A stretch of DNA of 64,000 nt from Rhizobacter sp. Root404 (GTDB lineage Bacteria > Pseudomonadota > Gammaproteobacteria > Burkholderiales > Burkholderiaceae_C). Location of the stretch: positions 932,890-996,889 of the forward strand of contig NZ_LMDS01000005.1 of NCBI RefSeq assembly GCF_001425865.1, in the 5' to 3' direction. Of the stretch, positions 47,585-56,065 are shown one piece after another (position 1 is the stretch's first letter; each line of letters opens with the position of its first letter). A program made the position numbers and the translations under genes. The notes under the pieces are model-generated. The model saw only the letters and a program-made list of their open reading frames with translations. It did not search any database and was not told the origin of the DNA.

Positions 47585-47629
47585 CGCCCCCGGAAAAAGC
47601 CGGCCGCGCGCCGGCTTTTTCCGGGGGCG
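47585..47629. terminator. bidirectional intrinsic terminator after bcp
   Basis: A perfect 20-bp inverted repeat with a 5-base loop (47605-47609). Each arm contains an A5 or T5 block next to a GC-rich core, so a GC hairpin plus T-run is produced on both strands. It clearly ends the bcp transcript. Confidence 0.9.
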
Positions 47630-47660
47630 TTCGCGGCGCGGTACGGCAAGCGAACTTGTG

Positions 47661-47732
47661 CATAATGGTCCGCATGGCCGACAGTCTCGAACTGCGCAAC
47701 CCCACCAAGCCGCACAGCCGACTGTGCGGCTT
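47661..47732 (+). ncRNA. short leader/attenuator upstream of phoH-like gene
   Basis: A -10-like CATAAT (47661-47666) is followed within about 75 bases by a textbook terminator: an 11-bp stem (47707-47717 with 47722-47732), loop CCGA, then a T6GT3-type run. The transcript would end just 30 bases before the phoH-like ATG. This is the layout of an attenuator or of a small RNA of about 65 nucleotides. No -35 is evident, so the promoter is tentative; the terminator is strong. Confidence 0.55.
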
Positions 47733-47745
47733 TTTTGTTTTCTGA
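47674..47745 (+). CDS. possible 23-residue leader peptide
   Basis: An ATG opens MADSLELRNPTKPHSRLCGF (then FVF) and stops with TGA, running right through the terminator hairpin. Translation of this peptide would change folding of the terminator, as in attenuation. It may also be chance: there is no clear ribosome site. Confidence 0.25.
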   Translation: MADSLELRNPTKPHSRLCGFFVF

Positions 47746-47764
47746 CAGCCACCCATCACCACCG

Positions 47765-49432
47765 ATGCCACTGCCCAAGCCGCCTGCCCAACGAGCCTCC
47801 CTCCTCAGTGCCGCCGACTTCGACTCCCAGTCGGCCCCCCAGCGCGGCAAACGCCCCCAGAAGACCCGCGCAGCAGTCGAGCCCCATGCCCCCGCCGTCG
47901 TCGAGCTGTACGACGCGGCCCCACCGACCGGCGCAGCGATCGCCAAGTCGGTGCCGGTCATTCCTGCCAAGCCGGTGGTCGCACCGCGCAAGCCGCAGCC
48001 CGAGACGCGGGCCCGCAAGCCGCGCGGCAACGGCCCGGCGACGCTGTTCGTGCTCGACACCAACGTGCTGATGCACGACCCGACCTCGTTGTTCCGCTTC
48101 GAGGAACACGACATCTACCTGCCGATGATCACGCTCGAAGAGCTGGACGGCCACAAGCGCGGCATGACCGAGGTCTCGCGCAACGCGCGCCAGGTCAGCC
48201 GCGAGCTCGACGCGCTGGCGGCGAGCATGCCGACGCGCGATTCGTCGGGCATGTCCGAAGGCCTGCCGTTGAACCGCACCGGGCACCGCGAGGCCGGCGG
48301 CAAGCTGTTCTTCCAGACCAATCTGATCAACGTCACGCTGCCCGCCGGGCTGCCCCAGGGCAAGGCCGACAACCAGATCCTGGGCGTCGTGCAGGCGCTG
48401 CGCGAGCAGCAGCCGGGCCGCGACGTGGTGCTGGTGTCCAAAGACATCAACATGCGCATCAAGGCGCGTGCCCTGGCCCTGCCGGCCGAGGACTACCTGA
48501 ACGACATGACGCTGGAGGACGGCGACCTGCTCTATACCGGCGTGCTGCCGCTGCCGGCCGATTTTTGGGACAAGCACGGCAAGACGATGGAGAGCTGGCA
48601 GCAGGGCGGCCTCACCTACTACCGCATCAGCGGGCCGATGGTGCCGGTGCTGCTGATCAACCAGTTCGTCTACCTCGAGGCGCCGGGCGCCGCATCGCTG
48701 TACGCCAAGGTCACCGAGATCACCGGCAAGACCGCGGTGCTGCGCACGCTGAAGGAATACACCCACCAGAAGAACGCCGTCTGGGGCGTGACCGCGCGCA
48801 ACCGCGAGCAGAACTTCGCGCTGAACCTGCTGATGGACCCGGACTGCGACTTCATCACCCTCACCGGCACGGCCGGCACCGGCAAGACGCTGATGACGCT
48901 GGCCGCCGGCCTGAGCCAGGTGATGGACGACCGCCGCTACACCGAGATCATCGTGACGCGCGTGACCGTGCCGGTCGGCGAGGACATCGGCTTCCTGCCC
49001 GGCACCGAGGAAGAGAAAATGAGCCCGTGGATGGGCGCGCTCGACGACAACCTCGAGGTGCTGTCCAAGACCGACGGTGGCGCCGGCGAATGGGGCCGCG
49101 CGGCCACCAACGACCTGGTGCGCTCGAAGATCAAGATCAAGTCGCTGAACTTCATGCGTGGCCGCACCTTCCTGAACAAGTTCGTGATCATCGACGAGGC
49201 GCAGAACCTGACGCCCAAGCAGATGAAGACGCTGATCACCCGCGCCGGCCCCGGCACGAAGATCGTCTGCCTCGGCAACCTCGCGCAGATCGACACGCCC
49301 TACCTCACCGAAGGCAGCTCGGGCCTGACCTTCGCAGTCGACCGCTTCAAGGGCTGGCCGCATTCGGGCCACGTCACGCTGGCGCGCGGCGAGCGTTCGC
49401 GCCTGGCCGACTTCGCCTCCGAGGTGCTCTGA
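47765..49432 (+). CDS. PhoH family ATPase with N-terminal PIN domain
   Basis: A 555-residue PIN-PhoH (YlaK-like) protein. A disordered basic N-terminus (1-90) precedes a PIN nuclease domain (LFVLDTNVLMHDP from residue 94, acidic Asp98, then LEELDGHK). The PhoH ATPase domain follows, with Walker A GTAGTGKT (368-375) and a Walker B-type FVIIDEAQNLTPKQMKTLITRAG. Such fusions act on RNA as helicase/nuclease. The ATG at 47765 avoids a TTG inside the terminator T-run. It overlaps the NTF2-like gene by one base. Confidence 0.92.
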   Translation: MPLPKPPAQRASLLSAADFDSQSAPQRGKRPQKTRAAVEPHAPAVVELYDAAPPTGAAIAKSVPVIPAKPVVAPRKPQPETRARKPRGNGPATLFVLDTNVLMHDPTSLFRFEEHDIYLPMITLEELDGHKRGMTEVSRNARQVSRELDALAASMPTRDSSGMSEGLPLNRTGHREAGGKLFFQTNLINVTLPAGLPQGKADNQILGVVQALREQQPGRDVVLVSKDINMRIKARALALPAEDYLNDMTLEDGDLLYTGVLPLPADFWDKHGKTMESWQQGGLTYYRISGPMVPVLLINQFVYLEAPGAASLYAKVTEITGKTAVLRTLKEYTHQKNAVWGVTARNREQNFALNLLMDPDCDFITLTGTAGTGKTLMTLAAGLSQVMDDRRYTEIIVTRVTVPVGEDIGFLPGTEEEKMSPWMGALDDNLEVLSKTDGGAGEWGRAATNDLVRSKIKIKSLNFMRGRTFLNKFVIIDEAQNLTPKQMKTLITRAGPGTKIVCLGNLAQIDTPYLTEGSSGLTFAVDRFKGWPHSGHVTLARGERSRLADFASEVL

Positions 49433-49872
49433 TGCTCGCGAGCGCGCCGCATCCGGCCGCGGTCACGGCGACGCTGGTCACCTGGCACCGCATGGTCGTG
49501 TCCGGCGACCTGGCCGACCTGCCGTCGCTGCTGCACGCCGATGCCACCTTCCGCTCGCCGATGGCGTTCAAGCCCTATGAGAGCGCGAAGGCGGTGAACC
49601 TGATCCTGACGACCGTGCTGGGCGTGTTCGAGGACTTCGCGTACCACCGCGAACTGGCGACCGACGACGGGCTGAACGCGGTGCTCGAGTTCAGTGCTCG
49701 CGTCGGCGACAAGCAGCTCAAGGGCATCGACCTGATCCGGTTCGACAGCGAGGGCAAGATCGTCGACTTCGAGGTGATGATCCGTCCGCTCAGCGGCCTG
49801 CAGGCTTTGGGCGAGCAGATGGGTCAGCGCATCGGCCCGCTGCTCGCGGCGTTCAAGAATCCGTCGCCATGA
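49432..49872 (+). CDS. NTF2-like/SnoaL-like protein
   Basis: A 146-residue cone-fold protein of the nuclear transport factor 2 family: VTWHRMVVSGDLADLPSLLHADATFRSP, LEFSARVGDKQLKGIDLIRFD and GKIVDFEVMIRPLSGLQAL. Members are enzymes or ligand-binding proteins, and no function can be named here. The ATG overlaps the phoH stop (TGATG). The last 20 bases overlap the convergent serine hydrolase gene. Confidence 0.85.
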   Translation: MLASAPHPAAVTATLVTWHRMVVSGDLADLPSLLHADATFRSPMAFKPYESAKAVNLILTTVLGVFEDFAYHRELATDDGLNAVLEFSARVGDKQLKGIDLIRFDSEGKIVDFEVMIRPLSGLQALGEQMGQRIGPLLAAFKNPSP

Positions 49873-51133
49873 GGTGCTTGGCCAGGGCGTGATACGCCGG
49901 CAGCGTGGTCGGATCGATCCCCAGGTTGCCGGCGATGTGGTGCGACGCGAAACGCGCGATCACCATGCCGGCGGTCGGATCGATGTAGACGCCTTGCCCG
50001 TGAATGCCGCGCGCGCAGTAGGCGCCGTGCTCGTTGTGCGTGACCCACCACATGTTGCGGTAGCTGGCGCCCGGTAGCGTGACGTAACCGGCCTGCACGA
50101 AGTGCTGCGGATCGGCGCCGCGGCGGATGTCCTCGATCGCCGCGACCGGCACGACCTGGCGGCCGTTCCAGAAACCGTCGTTGCGCAGCATCTGGCCGAA
50201 GCGGGCCAGGTCGCGCAGGCAGCAGTTGAAGCCGCCGCCGGCGAATTCGGTGCCGGTGCTGTCGACCATCAGGTAGCCGTCCTGCTCGACGCCGAGCTGC
50301 GACCAGATCCGCTGCTGCAGCAGATCGCCGAGCGGCAGGCCGGTGACGCGCCGCAAGACCCAGCCGAGCACGTCGGTGTTGACGGTCTTGTACGAGAACG
50401 CGTGGCCGTGCGGCCCGTCCTGCTTCAGCGTGCCGAGGAACTCGTAGAAGCTGCCCGGGCCGACCTGCTCCGGCACGCGGGGCAAGATGCCGCCGGCGCG
50501 GCCATGCAGCCAGATGCCGGCGTCCGGATCGGTGTAGTCCTCGGAGTAGTGGATCGAGGTCGTCATGTCGAGCACCTGGCGCAGCGTCGCGTTGCCCAGG
50601 CCGCTTCCTTCCAGCTCCGGCACGTAGGCGCTGACAGGGGCCTGCGGATCGATCCGCCCTTCCTCGATCAGCGAGGCGGCGATCAGCCCGAAGAACGACT
50701 TGGTCACCGACCACGCGATGTGCGGCCGCTGCGCGTCGAGCGCGCCGAAGTACCGCTCGTAGACGATCCGACCGCGGTGCAGCACGACGATGCCGTCGGT
50801 GTAGTTCGCGTCGAGCGACTGCGCCCAGGTCATCGTGTCGCTGCGGCCGATCGGCGTGAACGTGACGGCGTCGAGGTCGTCGCGGTCGGCGCGCGGCAGC
50901 ACGCAGACCGGCTCGGTGCCGCGCCAGACATTGGTCGTCGGCACCAGGCGGCGAATGTTCGACTGGGCCCAGCGCAGCTTCGGGAAGGTGTACATGCTGC
51001 CGTCGTCGAAGCGCACCTGCTTCTCGGGCGGCGGCGGCGAGCCCTGCATCCAGCCCAGCACATTCGGGTCGCTGGCGGCAGCGTTCAGCGGCTCGGTCGG
51101 GAGGATGGGCGTGCTCGCCTTGGCGTCGGTCAT
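49853..51133 (-). CDS. serine hydrolase, beta-lactamase/NylB-like
   Basis: A 426-residue penicillin-recognising-fold hydrolase. The nucleophile motif SVTK (Ser142, Lys145) lies in WSVTKSFFGLI, and an SEDYTDP segment follows with the tyrosine typical of 6-aminohexanoate-dimer hydrolase-like enzymes. There is no signal peptide, so it is cytoplasmic. It probably cleaves an amide or ester, but the substrate is unknown. It starts 12 bases after prpE on the same strand, so it may be co-transcribed with propionyl-CoA synthetase. Confidence 0.88.
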   Translation of the reverse strand: MTDAKASTPILPTEPLNAAASDPNVLGWMQGSPPPPEKQVRFDDGSMYTFPKLRWAQSNIRRLVPTTNVWRGTEPVCVLPRADRDDLDAVTFTPIGRSDTMTWAQSLDANYTDGIVVLHRGRIVYERYFGALDAQRPHIAWSVTKSFFGLIAASLIEEGRIDPQAPVSAYVPELEGSGLGNATLRQVLDMTTSIHYSEDYTDPDAGIWLHGRAGGILPRVPEQVGPGSFYEFLGTLKQDGPHGHAFSYKTVNTDVLGWVLRRVTGLPLGDLLQQRIWSQLGVEQDGYLMVDSTGTEFAGGGFNCCLRDLARFGQMLRNDGFWNGRQVVPVAAIEDIRRGADPQHFVQAGYVTLPGASYRNMWWVTHNEHGAYCARGIHGQGVYIDPTAGMVIARFASHHIAGNLGIDPTTLPAYHALAKHLMATDS

Positions 51134-51145
51134 CGATCGGTCCGG

Positions 51146-53047
51146 TCAGGTGGGTGGGTCGACGAGCAGCTTGATCTGCTGCAACGCGCCCGGATCGTCC
51201 ATTGTCGTCAGATCGCCCGGGTCGCGCTTCTCGCAGACCGCCTGGATCGCGCGGCGCAGCATCTTGCCCGAGCGGGTCTTCGGCAGCAGCGCGACGAGGA
51301 AGACGCGCGCCGGCCGCGCCAGCGCCCCGAGTTGGCCGTCGACGGTCTTCATGATGTCGCCTTCGAGTTTCAGGCGGGCCGCCTTGTCGTCGAGACCGGT
51401 CGCGTCCTTGGCGATCACGAACGCCATCGCGACCTGGCCCTTCAGCGCGTCGGCGACGCCGACGACGGCGACTTCGGCCACGTTCGGGTGGCTGGAGATG
51501 CTTTCCTCGATCTCGCGCGTGCCCAGACGGTGCCCGGCGACGTTGATCACGTCGTCGGTGCGGCCAAGAATGAAGAAGTAGCCGTCCGAGTCACGGATGC
51601 CCCAGTCGAAGGTGCTGTACAGCTGGCGGCCCGGAATGTCGCTCCAGTAGGTCTTGACGAATCGCTCGTCGTCGCGCCACACCGTCTGCATGCAGCCCGG
51701 CGGCAACGGGCCGGCGATCGCGAGCACGCCCTTGCGGCCGGGCTCGGTGATCTCGGCGCCGGTCGATTCGTCGATCACCTTGACGTCGTAGCCGTACATT
51801 GCGAAACCGGGGCTGCCGAACTTGCTAGGCAGCGGCTCGACCCCGTTGGCGATCGTCAGGATCGGCCAGCCGGATTCGGTCTGCCAGTAGTTGTCGATGA
51901 TCGGCTTGCGCAGCGCCTGCGAGATCCAGGTCGCCGTCGGTTCGTCGAGCGGCTCGCCGGCGAGGAACAGCGCGCGCAGCGAGCTCAAGTCGCACGACGC
52001 CATCAGCGCCGGATCCTGCTTCTTCAGCACCCGGATCGCGGTCGGCGAACTGAACATCACGTTGACGCGGTACTTCTCGACGAGCTGCCACCAGATGCCG
52101 GCATCGGGTCGGGTCGGCAACCCCTCGTACAGGACGGTCGCCATGCCGGCGATCAGCGGTCCGTAGACGATGTAGCTGTGGCCGACGACCCAACCGATGT
52201 CGCTGGTGCAGAAGTAGGTCTCGCCCGGTGCGCCCCGGAAGATGTGCTTCATGCTCGCGGCCAGCGCGACCGCGTAGCCGCCGGTGTCGCGCTGCACGCC
52301 CTTGGGCTTGCCGGTCGTGCCGCTGGTGTAGAGCGTGTAGCTCGGCGCGGTCGCGTCCAGCCACACGCACGGCACCACCGTGTCGAGGTGCTGTTCGCGC
52401 AACGCGGCGTAGTCGACATCGCGCCCGGCGACGCGCGCCATCGGCGCGAGGCCGCGGTCGACCAGCAGCACTTTCGCGGGCTGGTAAGTCGCCAGAAGGA
52501 TCGCCTCGTCCAGCAGCGGCTTGTACGGGATGACCTTGCCGGAGCGGCTGCCGGCATCGGCGCTGACGATGACGGTCGGCTGCGCATCGTCGATCCGGCT
52601 CGCCAGGCTGCCGCTGGCGAAGCCGCCGAACACCACCGAGTGGATCGCGCCAATGCGCGCGCAGGCGAGCATCGCGAACGCGGCGGGCGCGACCATCGGC
52701 ATGTAGATCAGCACGCGGTCGCCCTGCTTCACGCCCAGCGCGAGCAGGCAGGCGGCCATGCGCTGCACCTCGGCATGCAGTTCGCAATAGCTGTAGACGC
52801 GTTCCTCGTCGGTCTCGGTCGAGACGGCAATCAGCGCGTTCTGTTCGGCGCGCTCGGCGAGGTGCCGGTCGACGGCGTTGTGACACAGGTTGGTCTGCCC
52901 ACCGACGAACCACCTGGCGAACGGCGGGCGGCTGTAGTCGCACACCTGGTCGAACGGGCGATGCCAGTCGATCAGTTGCGCCTGTTCAGTCCAGAAGCCG
53001 TCGCGGTCATCGAGAGAGCGGCGATGGAAGTCGGCGTAGCGGGTCAT
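51146..53047 (-). CDS. prpE: propionyl-CoA synthetase
   Basis: A 633-residue AMP-forming ligase activating propionate. It begins with the acetyl-CoA-synthetase-type N-terminal domain (RYADFHRRSLDDRDGFWTEQA). It has the P-loop YTSGTTGKPKGV, then NYWQTESGWPI, LGRTDDVINVAGHRLGTREIEE and the C-terminal lysine in PKTRSGKMLRR. The sequence fits PrpE rather than Acs. acuI lies 26 bases upstream; the 2-methylcitrate genes are not in the window, so the product probably feeds another route. Confidence 0.93.
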   Translation of the reverse strand: MTRYADFHRRSLDDRDGFWTEQAQLIDWHRPFDQVCDYSRPPFARWFVGGQTNLCHNAVDRHLAERAEQNALIAVSTETDEERVYSYCELHAEVQRMAACLLALGVKQGDRVLIYMPMVAPAAFAMLACARIGAIHSVVFGGFASGSLASRIDDAQPTVIVSADAGSRSGKVIPYKPLLDEAILLATYQPAKVLLVDRGLAPMARVAGRDVDYAALREQHLDTVVPCVWLDATAPSYTLYTSGTTGKPKGVQRDTGGYAVALAASMKHIFRGAPGETYFCTSDIGWVVGHSYIVYGPLIAGMATVLYEGLPTRPDAGIWWQLVEKYRVNVMFSSPTAIRVLKKQDPALMASCDLSSLRALFLAGEPLDEPTATWISQALRKPIIDNYWQTESGWPILTIANGVEPLPSKFGSPGFAMYGYDVKVIDESTGAEITEPGRKGVLAIAGPLPPGCMQTVWRDDERFVKTYWSDIPGRQLYSTFDWGIRDSDGYFFILGRTDDVINVAGHRLGTREIEESISSHPNVAEVAVVGVADALKGQVAMAFVIAKDATGLDDKAARLKLEGDIMKTVDGQLGALARPARVFLVALLPKTRSGKMLRRAIQAVCEKRDPGDLTTMDDPGALQQIKLLVDPPT

Positions 53048-53073
53048 CGTTCGAGGCCTTGCTGATGCGGAAC

Positions 53074-54051
53074 TCAGATCTTGACGACGATCCGCCCGCG
53101 CACCTTGCCTTGCATCAAGCCTTGCGCCTTGGCGATCGTCTGGTCGAGCGGCACGACCTCGGTGATCGCGGCGAGGCGGGCCGGGTCGAGGTCCGTCGCA
53201 AGGCGCGCCCAGGCCTCGCGGCGCGCCCCGATCGGCGCCATCACGCTGTCGACGCCGGCCAGCGTGACGCCGCGCAGGATGAACGGCATCACCGTGCCGG
53301 GCAGGTCGAAGCCCTGCGCGAGCCCGCAGGCCGCGACCACGCCGCCGTAGCGCGTCTGCGCCAGTGCGTTGACCAGCGTGTGGCTGCCGACCGCGTCGAC
53401 CACGGCACGCCAGCGCTCCTTCTGCAGGGGCTTGCCGGGCGCAGCCAGTTCGGCGCGATCGATCACCTCCGCGGCACCGAGCGCGCGCAGGTAGTCGGCC
53501 TCGCTCGCCTTGCCGGTGGCGGCGGTCACGCGGTGGCCGAGCCGGCTCAACAAGGCAACCGCCACGCTGCCGACGCCGCCGGTGGCGCCCGTCACCAGCA
53601 CGTCGCCGTCACCGGGCGCCAGCCCGTGCCTTTCGAGGGCGAGCACGCACAGCATCGCGGTGTAGCCCGCCGTGCCGATCGCCATCGCCTGCTCGGTCGA
53701 GAACGCGGTGGGTAGTGCGACCAGCCCGTCGCCCAGCAGCCGGGCCCGCTCGCCCAGGCAACCCCACCGCGTCTCGCCGACGCCCCAGCCGTTGTGGACC
53801 ACCCGGTCGCCGGGCTTCCACGCCGGGTGGCTGCTTTCGAGCACGACGCCCGCCCCGTCGATCCCCGCGACCATCGGCCACTGCCTGACGACCGGGCTCT
53901 TGTTGGTGATGGCCAGCGCGTCCTTGTAGTTGAGCGTCGAATGCTCGACCTGGATCAGCACGTCGCCAGGCGGCAGTCCCGCCTCGTCGACCGACCGGAG
54001 CGACGCCTGGAACCCCGCATCCGACTTTTCGAGCAGCACAGCCTTGAACAT
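53074..54051 (-). CDS. acuI: acrylyl-CoA reductase (NADPH), AcuI-type MDR oxidoreductase
   Basis: A 325-residue medium-chain dehydrogenase/reductase of the YhdH/AcuI type. It reduces acrylyl-CoA to propionyl-CoA with NADPH. Landmarks are STLNYKDALAITNKSPVV, PMVAGIDGAGVV and the nucleotide loop VLVTGATGGVGSVA. There are no structural zinc cysteines. Standing next to prpE it suggests a route from acrylate or 3-hydroxypropionate to propionyl-CoA. The ATG is 26 residues ahead of the conserved NYKDAL core, normal for the family. Confidence 0.9.
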   Translation of the reverse strand: MFKAVLLEKSDAGFQASLRSVDEAGLPPGDVLIQVEHSTLNYKDALAITNKSPVVRQWPMVAGIDGAGVVLESSHPAWKPGDRVVHNGWGVGETRWGCLGERARLLGDGLVALPTAFSTEQAMAIGTAGYTAMLCVLALERHGLAPGDGDVLVTGATGGVGSVAVALLSRLGHRVTAATGKASEADYLRALGAAEVIDRAELAAPGKPLQKERWRAVVDAVGSHTLVNALAQTRYGGVVAACGLAQGFDLPGTVMPFILRGVTLAGVDSVMAPIGARREAWARLATDLDPARLAAITEVVPLDQTIAKAQGLMQGKVRGRIVVKI

Positions 54052-54166
54052 TGGTGACTCCCCCACAGAAGACGGCACGATAGCGCATGCAGACGACACT
54101 TGCCGACAGCCGGTCCGGCGCGCGACGCGATCTCCGTTTCGCATCACAAAACTCGCGCAAGTGCTT

Positions 54167-54178
54167 GTCTTACAAGAC
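54167..54178. promoter_or_regulatory. inverted repeat upstream of the peptidase promoter
   Basis: GTCTTACAAGAC has five-base arms around a two-base centre and lies 10 bases before the -35 of the peptidase promoter. It resembles the TCTTATATAAGA site near aceA. An activator site is possible; no regulator is known. Confidence 0.4.
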
Positions 54179-54188
54179 GTTTCTTCGG

Positions 54189-54217
54189 TTGACTACACGG
54201 AGTTGCGTCCGTATCCT
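54189..54217 (+). promoter_or_regulatory. sigma-70 promoter of the NlpC/P60 gene
   Basis: TTGACT (54189-54194), 17 bases, TATCCT (54212-54217). Transcription would begin about 7 bases later, at or next to the A of the proposed ATG (54225). This implies a leaderless message or a promoter used only by chance. Confidence 0.6.
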
Positions 54218-54224
54218 GCGCGCA

Positions 54225-54884
54225 ATGCTGAAAACCCGGCCCCGATTCGCGCGTCTTGCGCGACGCTCCCTTCTCTGCTTGGTCGTGGCCGGCTCGGTGA
54301 GCGCCGCGCGGGCGGCCCCGGCGGATTCGGCGCCGCAACCGCCAGCCGCTGCGGCATCAGCCACCGCCGCCGCCGATGCGGTCAGCCGCTTTCTCGCAGA
54401 CAAGGGGTTGATCAACGCCTCGGCGATCGGCGTCAGCGGGCCCGGCCTGGTCAGCCAGGTGCGCGACAAGGCCGCGGACATGGTGCTGACGGCGATGAAC
54501 TTCCTTGGCGTGCGCTACAAGCGCGGCGGCAACGACGCCGACGTCGGCTTCGACTGCAGCGGCTTCACCCGCCAGGTGTTCGAATCCAGCCTCGGCCTGG
54601 TGCTGCCCCGCCGTGCCGACGAGCAGGCCAAGGCCGCTGGTCTCGTGACCGTCAAGAAGGACGAACTTCAGCCGGGCGATCTGGTGTTCTTCAACACGCT
54701 GCGCCGCACCTTCTCGCACGTCGGGATCTATGTCGGCGACGGCAAGTTCATCCATTCACCCAAGCCGGGCGGCGAGGTTCGGGTCGAGAGCATGAACTTC
54801 GCCTACTGGGCCAAGCGTTTCACCGGTGCCCGCCGCGCCGAACCCCTCTCGGAGCCGGCGGCCACGGAGCCGCGCCAGCGCTGA
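54225..54884 (+). CDS. secreted NlpC/P60 (C40) family peptidase
   Basis: A 219-residue exported cell-wall hydrolase. The signal peptide (basic MLKTRPRFARLARRSLLCLV, cleavage near ARAAPA) is followed by an Ala-rich spacer. The NlpC/P60 domain comes next (from about residue 85): catalytic Cys in DVGFDCSGFTRQVF, and His in FSHVGIYVGDGKFIHSP. Such enzymes cut peptidoglycan stem peptides. The start is set by the signal peptide; the 46 in-frame codons upstream cover the promoter. There is no Shine-Dalgarno sequence. moaA follows after 48 bases. Confidence 0.9.
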   Translation: MLKTRPRFARLARRSLLCLVVAGSVSAARAAPADSAPQPPAAAASATAAADAVSRFLADKGLINASAIGVSGPGLVSQVRDKAADMVLTAMNFLGVRYKRGGNDADVGFDCSGFTRQVFESSLGLVLPRRADEQAKAAGLVTVKKDELQPGDLVFFNTLRRTFSHVGIYVGDGKFIHSPKPGGEVRVESMNFAYWAKRFTGARRAEPLSEPAATEPRQR

Positions 54885-54915
54885 GCCGCCCCACCGGCCG
54901 CACGGCCCGGGCGGC
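54885..54915 (+). repeat. GC-rich hairpin between peptidase and moaA
   Basis: GCCGCCC (54885-54891) pairs with GGGCGGC (54909-54915), with a smaller GGCCG/CGGCC stem inside. It lacks a T-run. It could mark the 3' end of the peptidase transcript or sit in the moaA leader; the function is open. Confidence 0.35.
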
Positions 54916-54932
54916 GCAGGCACAATCGCGGC

Positions 54933-56054
54933 ATGACCGAGAGAAACGTCATCCCGCTCGCCGACCACCGCTACGCCGCGCGCGTTCCCCGCGTACCGCT
55001 CGGTGCGCCCGAGCCGAACGGCCTGCTCGGCGACACGCTCGGGCGCCCGTTGCGCGACCTGCGCATCTCCGTGACCGACCGCTGCAACTTCCGCTGCAGC
55101 TACTGCATGCCGAAGGAGGTGTTCGACAAGCAGTACGCCTTCCTGCCGCACTCGTCGCTGCTGAGCTTCGAGGAGATCACCCGCACGGCACGGCTGTTCG
55201 TCGCTCACGGCGTGCGCAAGATCAGGCTGACCGGCGGCGAACCGCTGTTGCGCAAGAACCTCGAGGTGCTGGTCGGCATGCTGGCCGCGCTGCGCACGCC
55301 TGACGGGGCGCCGCTCGACCTGACGCTGACGACCAACGGCTCGGTGCTGGCGCGCAAGGCGCAGGCACTGAAGGACGCCGGGTTGCAGCGCGTCACCGTC
55401 AGCCTCGATGCGCTCGACGATGCGATCTTCCGTCGCATGAACGACGCCGACTTCCCGGTCCACGAGGTGCTCGAGGGCCTGGAAGCCGCGCAGCGCGTCG
55501 GGCTCGGCCCGATCAAGGTCAACATGGTCGTCAAGCGCGGCACCAACGACGACCAGATCCTGCCGATGGCGCGCCATTTCAAAGGCACCGGCGTCGTGCT
55601 CAGGTTCATCGAGTACATGGATGTCGGCGCGACCAACGGCTGGCGAATGGACGAGGTGCTGCCGTCGGCCCAGGTCGTCGAACGCATCCATGCGAAGCTG
55701 CCGCTGGAGGCGGCGCAGGCCACCGTGCTCGGCGAGACGGCCGAGCGCTGGCGCTACGCGGACGGTGGCGGCGAGATCGGCGTGATCTCGAGCGTCACGC
55801 AGGCGTTCTGTGCCGATTGCAACCGGGCCCGGCTGTCGACCGAAGGCAAGCTGTTCCTGTGCCTGTTCGCCAGCCAGGGCCACGACCTGCGCGCGTTGCT
55901 GCGCGGCGATTACACCGACGCGCAGATCGCTGCCGCGATCGGGTTGATCTGGCAGCAGCGCGACGACCGCTACTCCGAACTGCGCAGCGCGGGCGGCGCG
56001 CCGACCGGCGACGGCGGCGAGCGCCGCGTCGAGATGCACTACATCGGCGGCTGA
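54933..56054 (+). CDS. moaA: GTP 3',8-cyclase
   Basis: A 373-residue radical SAM enzyme starting molybdenum cofactor synthesis. The N-terminal 4Fe-4S motif CNFRCSYCM (CxxxCxxC) follows VTDR. The C-terminal cluster cysteines lie in FCADCNRARLSTEGKLFLCLF, and the protein ends in the conserved Gly-Gly (HYIGG). It is remote from the moeA-moaD-moaE group at 41 kb, so Moco genes are split in this genome. Confidence 0.97.
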   Translation: MTERNVIPLADHRYAARVPRVPLGAPEPNGLLGDTLGRPLRDLRISVTDRCNFRCSYCMPKEVFDKQYAFLPHSSLLSFEEITRTARLFVAHGVRKIRLTGGEPLLRKNLEVLVGMLAALRTPDGAPLDLTLTTNGSVLARKAQALKDAGLQRVTVSLDALDDAIFRRMNDADFPVHEVLEGLEAAQRVGLGPIKVNMVVKRGTNDDQILPMARHFKGTGVVLRFIEYMDVGATNGWRMDEVLPSAQVVERIHAKLPLEAAQATVLGETAERWRYADGGGEIGVISSVTQAFCADCNRARLSTEGKLFLCLFASQGHDLRALLRGDYTDAQIAAAIGLIWQQRDDRYSELRSAGGAPTGDGGERRVEMHYIGG

Positions 56055-56065
56055 CCGGTGCGGCG

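Noticed and set aside
50102..53065. 987-codon frame antisense to the serine hydrolase and prpE
   Set aside because: Shadow of two certain genes, no motifs, biased Arg/Val/Asp composition.
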